DNA from: Nitrospiraceae bacterium
GTDB taxonomy: Bacteria; Nitrospirota; Nitrospiria; Nitrospirales; UBA8639
Direction: 5' to 3'
Length of the DNA: 64,000 bases
NCBI GenBank assembly: GCA_020632635.1
Contig: JACKFE010000001.1
Coordinates: forward strand, 806,001-870,000
Both the position numbers and the translations under genes were made by a program. This document shows, piece by piece, positions 63,010 to 64,000 of this stretch (position 1 is the first letter of the stretch; the number at the start of each line of letters is the position of its first letter). The notes beneath the pieces were generated by a model. That model was not told where the DNA came from. It did not search any database and saw nothing but the letters and a program-made list of their open reading frames with translations.

Positions 63010-63481
63010 GGGAACACCTCCTGGAGAGCCGCTGCTCTCGCCACCTCCTTCAATAGTGGGAAAAAGTGAGTAAAAACCGACACCATCAAATCATGGATTA
63101 ACAAACCGACATGCCAAATCCTTTGTTTCGAGACACCCCCGCAGGGCTACTACCCTACCGAAAAAAAATGGCCCTCCGAACTTCTCTTGTGAGCGTAAGG
63201 AAGGCCCGGCTTTTCGAACGTTACTTTGAATCTAACTCTTTACCCTTACCAGGGCAACCCCTTGCCACAAGATATCTGCGACCATCAAAAGGCAACAGGT
63301 CGGCTTTAATCACAAAAACCTACAGGGTTTTGACTAACCTTCCTCAAAAAGGTCTGCGATGCATCAACGATTCGTCCAAATGAATCATTCAGCACCTCAC
63401 TCAGCAAACATGGGATGATTCCTTGTTCATCTCGAACATTTATGTTAAGGCCTTACCTTCCCCATTCAATACCACCGTCCC
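63010..63481. other. Divergent region between the methyltransferase and BCCT genes
   Basis: This 472-base gap must contain promoters for both osmoprotectant genes. A small hairpin (AAAACC with GGTTTT, near 63313-63330) was seen. No gene or strong motif was recognised. Short frames in it look random. Confidence 0.5.
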
Positions 63482-64000
63482 ATGAATTCAGATAAACCCT
63501 CCAGCCTTGTCTTCAATATATCCTGCATGCTCGCATTATTATTCTTAATGTGGGGGGCGTTCGCTCCAAATCATTTAGCTGTCATCACGGGCAGGCTCCA
63601 AACATCACTACTCGATTCATTTGGCTGGCTCTATGTTTTGTCAGCTACAAGCTTCCTTATATGTGCCCTATGCCTGATTTTTTCCCGGTGGGGAGACATT
63701 CCCCTAGGCCCTAATGGAGTCGAACCCGAATTTCCCCTTCTTACGTGGTTTGCCATGCTCTTCTGCGCAGGCATGGGGATTGGTCTGGTGTTTTGGGGCG
63801 TAGCTGAGCCAACATCCCACTTCCATGACCCGCCAGTTGGGGAAGGAGCAACACCGCAAGCCGCCCGACTAGCCTTACAATATGCTTTTTTCCATTGGGG
63901 GTTACATCCATGGGCCATTTACACCATGGTCGGCATGGCCCTGGCGTATTTCCAGTTTCGGAAAGAGACACCAGGATTATTTAGTATCGGTTGCCAGCCA
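63482..64000 (+). CDS. BCCT-family betaine/choline transporter (N-terminal part, cut by window edge)
   Basis: The first 173 residues of a betaine-choline-carnitine transporter are visible, with no stop before the window ends. The family signature FAMLFCAGMGIGLVFWGVAEP (about residues 90-110) and FFHWGLHPWAIYTMVGMALA (about 140-160) are present, and the first membrane helices are clear. ATG 63482 begins the frame. Such carriers import compatible solutes with sodium or protons. It diverges from the methyltransferase gene, which makes the same type of solute. Confidence 0.92.
   Translation, partial: MNSDKPSSLVFNISCMLALLFLMWGAFAPNHLAVITGRLQTSLLDSFGWLYVLSATSFLICALCLIFSRWGDIPLGPNGVEPEFPLLTWFAMLFCAGMGIGLVFWGVAEPTSHFHDPPVGEGATPQAARLALQYAFFHWGLHPWAIYTMVGMALAYFQFRKETPGLFSIGCQP

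Overview
The window looks like a chromosomal segment of a nitrite-oxidizing Nitrospira. The deciding evidence is a complete periplasmic-type nitrite oxidoreductase operon (nxrA 49051-52488, nxrB 47675-48964, minus strand), the 5' end of a second, identical nxrA copy at the left edge (1-439), and a complex I operon with two tandem nuoM genes. Base composition is moderate by eye. A fused glycine/sarcosine N-methyltransferase sits next to a BCCT betaine transporter, which suggests a halotolerant or marine lineage; that is an inference, not a proof.

Layout. 1-3648 (minus): start of nxrA copy 1, a small exported coiled-coil protein and a sigma-54 activator. 3847-6976: an exported EF-hand-like protein, then a minus-strand cassette of a cupredoxin-like protein, an outer-membrane barrel and a His-rich small protein (probably metal handling). 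7925-8794: an HDOD protein behind a terminator-like leader hairpin. 9287-22919 (plus): nuoABCD-G-IJKLMMN, with no nuoE, nuoF or nuoH. 23055-27977: zinc-ribbon protein, arsM-arsS pair, YHS protein, cyclase lipoprotein and a ubiquitin-fold small protein. 28146-47517: mostly housekeeping or isolated genes (HU, amidohydrolase, gcvP, dicarboxylate symporter, TerB, CBS, receiver, 2OG dioxygenase, RmlD-like, NUDIX, gcvT, FKBP, FIST, DmpA-like peptidase, GNAT, DUF502, Trm112) plus three small unknowns next to nxr. 47611-53333: nxr operon with a strong terminator and a long AT-rich leader. 53334-56575: rpsU and the three-part transhydrogenase pntB/pntA2/pntA1. 56843-61276: a degenerate alpha/beta hydrolase, a degenerate alkaline-phosphatase-fold protein, a small exported protein and a HEAT-repeat protein. 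61318-64000: betaine synthesis and the start of a BCCT carrier.

How the genes fit together. Nitrite oxidation by NxrAB feeds electrons into the respiratory chain at high potential. The complex I without an NADH-dehydrogenase module could run in reverse or use another electron carrier, and the transhydrogenase would balance NADPH for autotrophy. Both nxrA copies have the same coding start, yet their leaders are unrelated except for a GG-N10-GC promoter-like element at a similar distance. Together with the nearby sigma-54 activator, this suggests sigma-54 control of nxr. The most unusual protein-level signal is the second NuoM, which has isoleucine where NuoL, the first NuoM and NuoN all keep the central channel lysine. 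No rRNA, tRNA, CRISPR array or insertion sequence was recognised.
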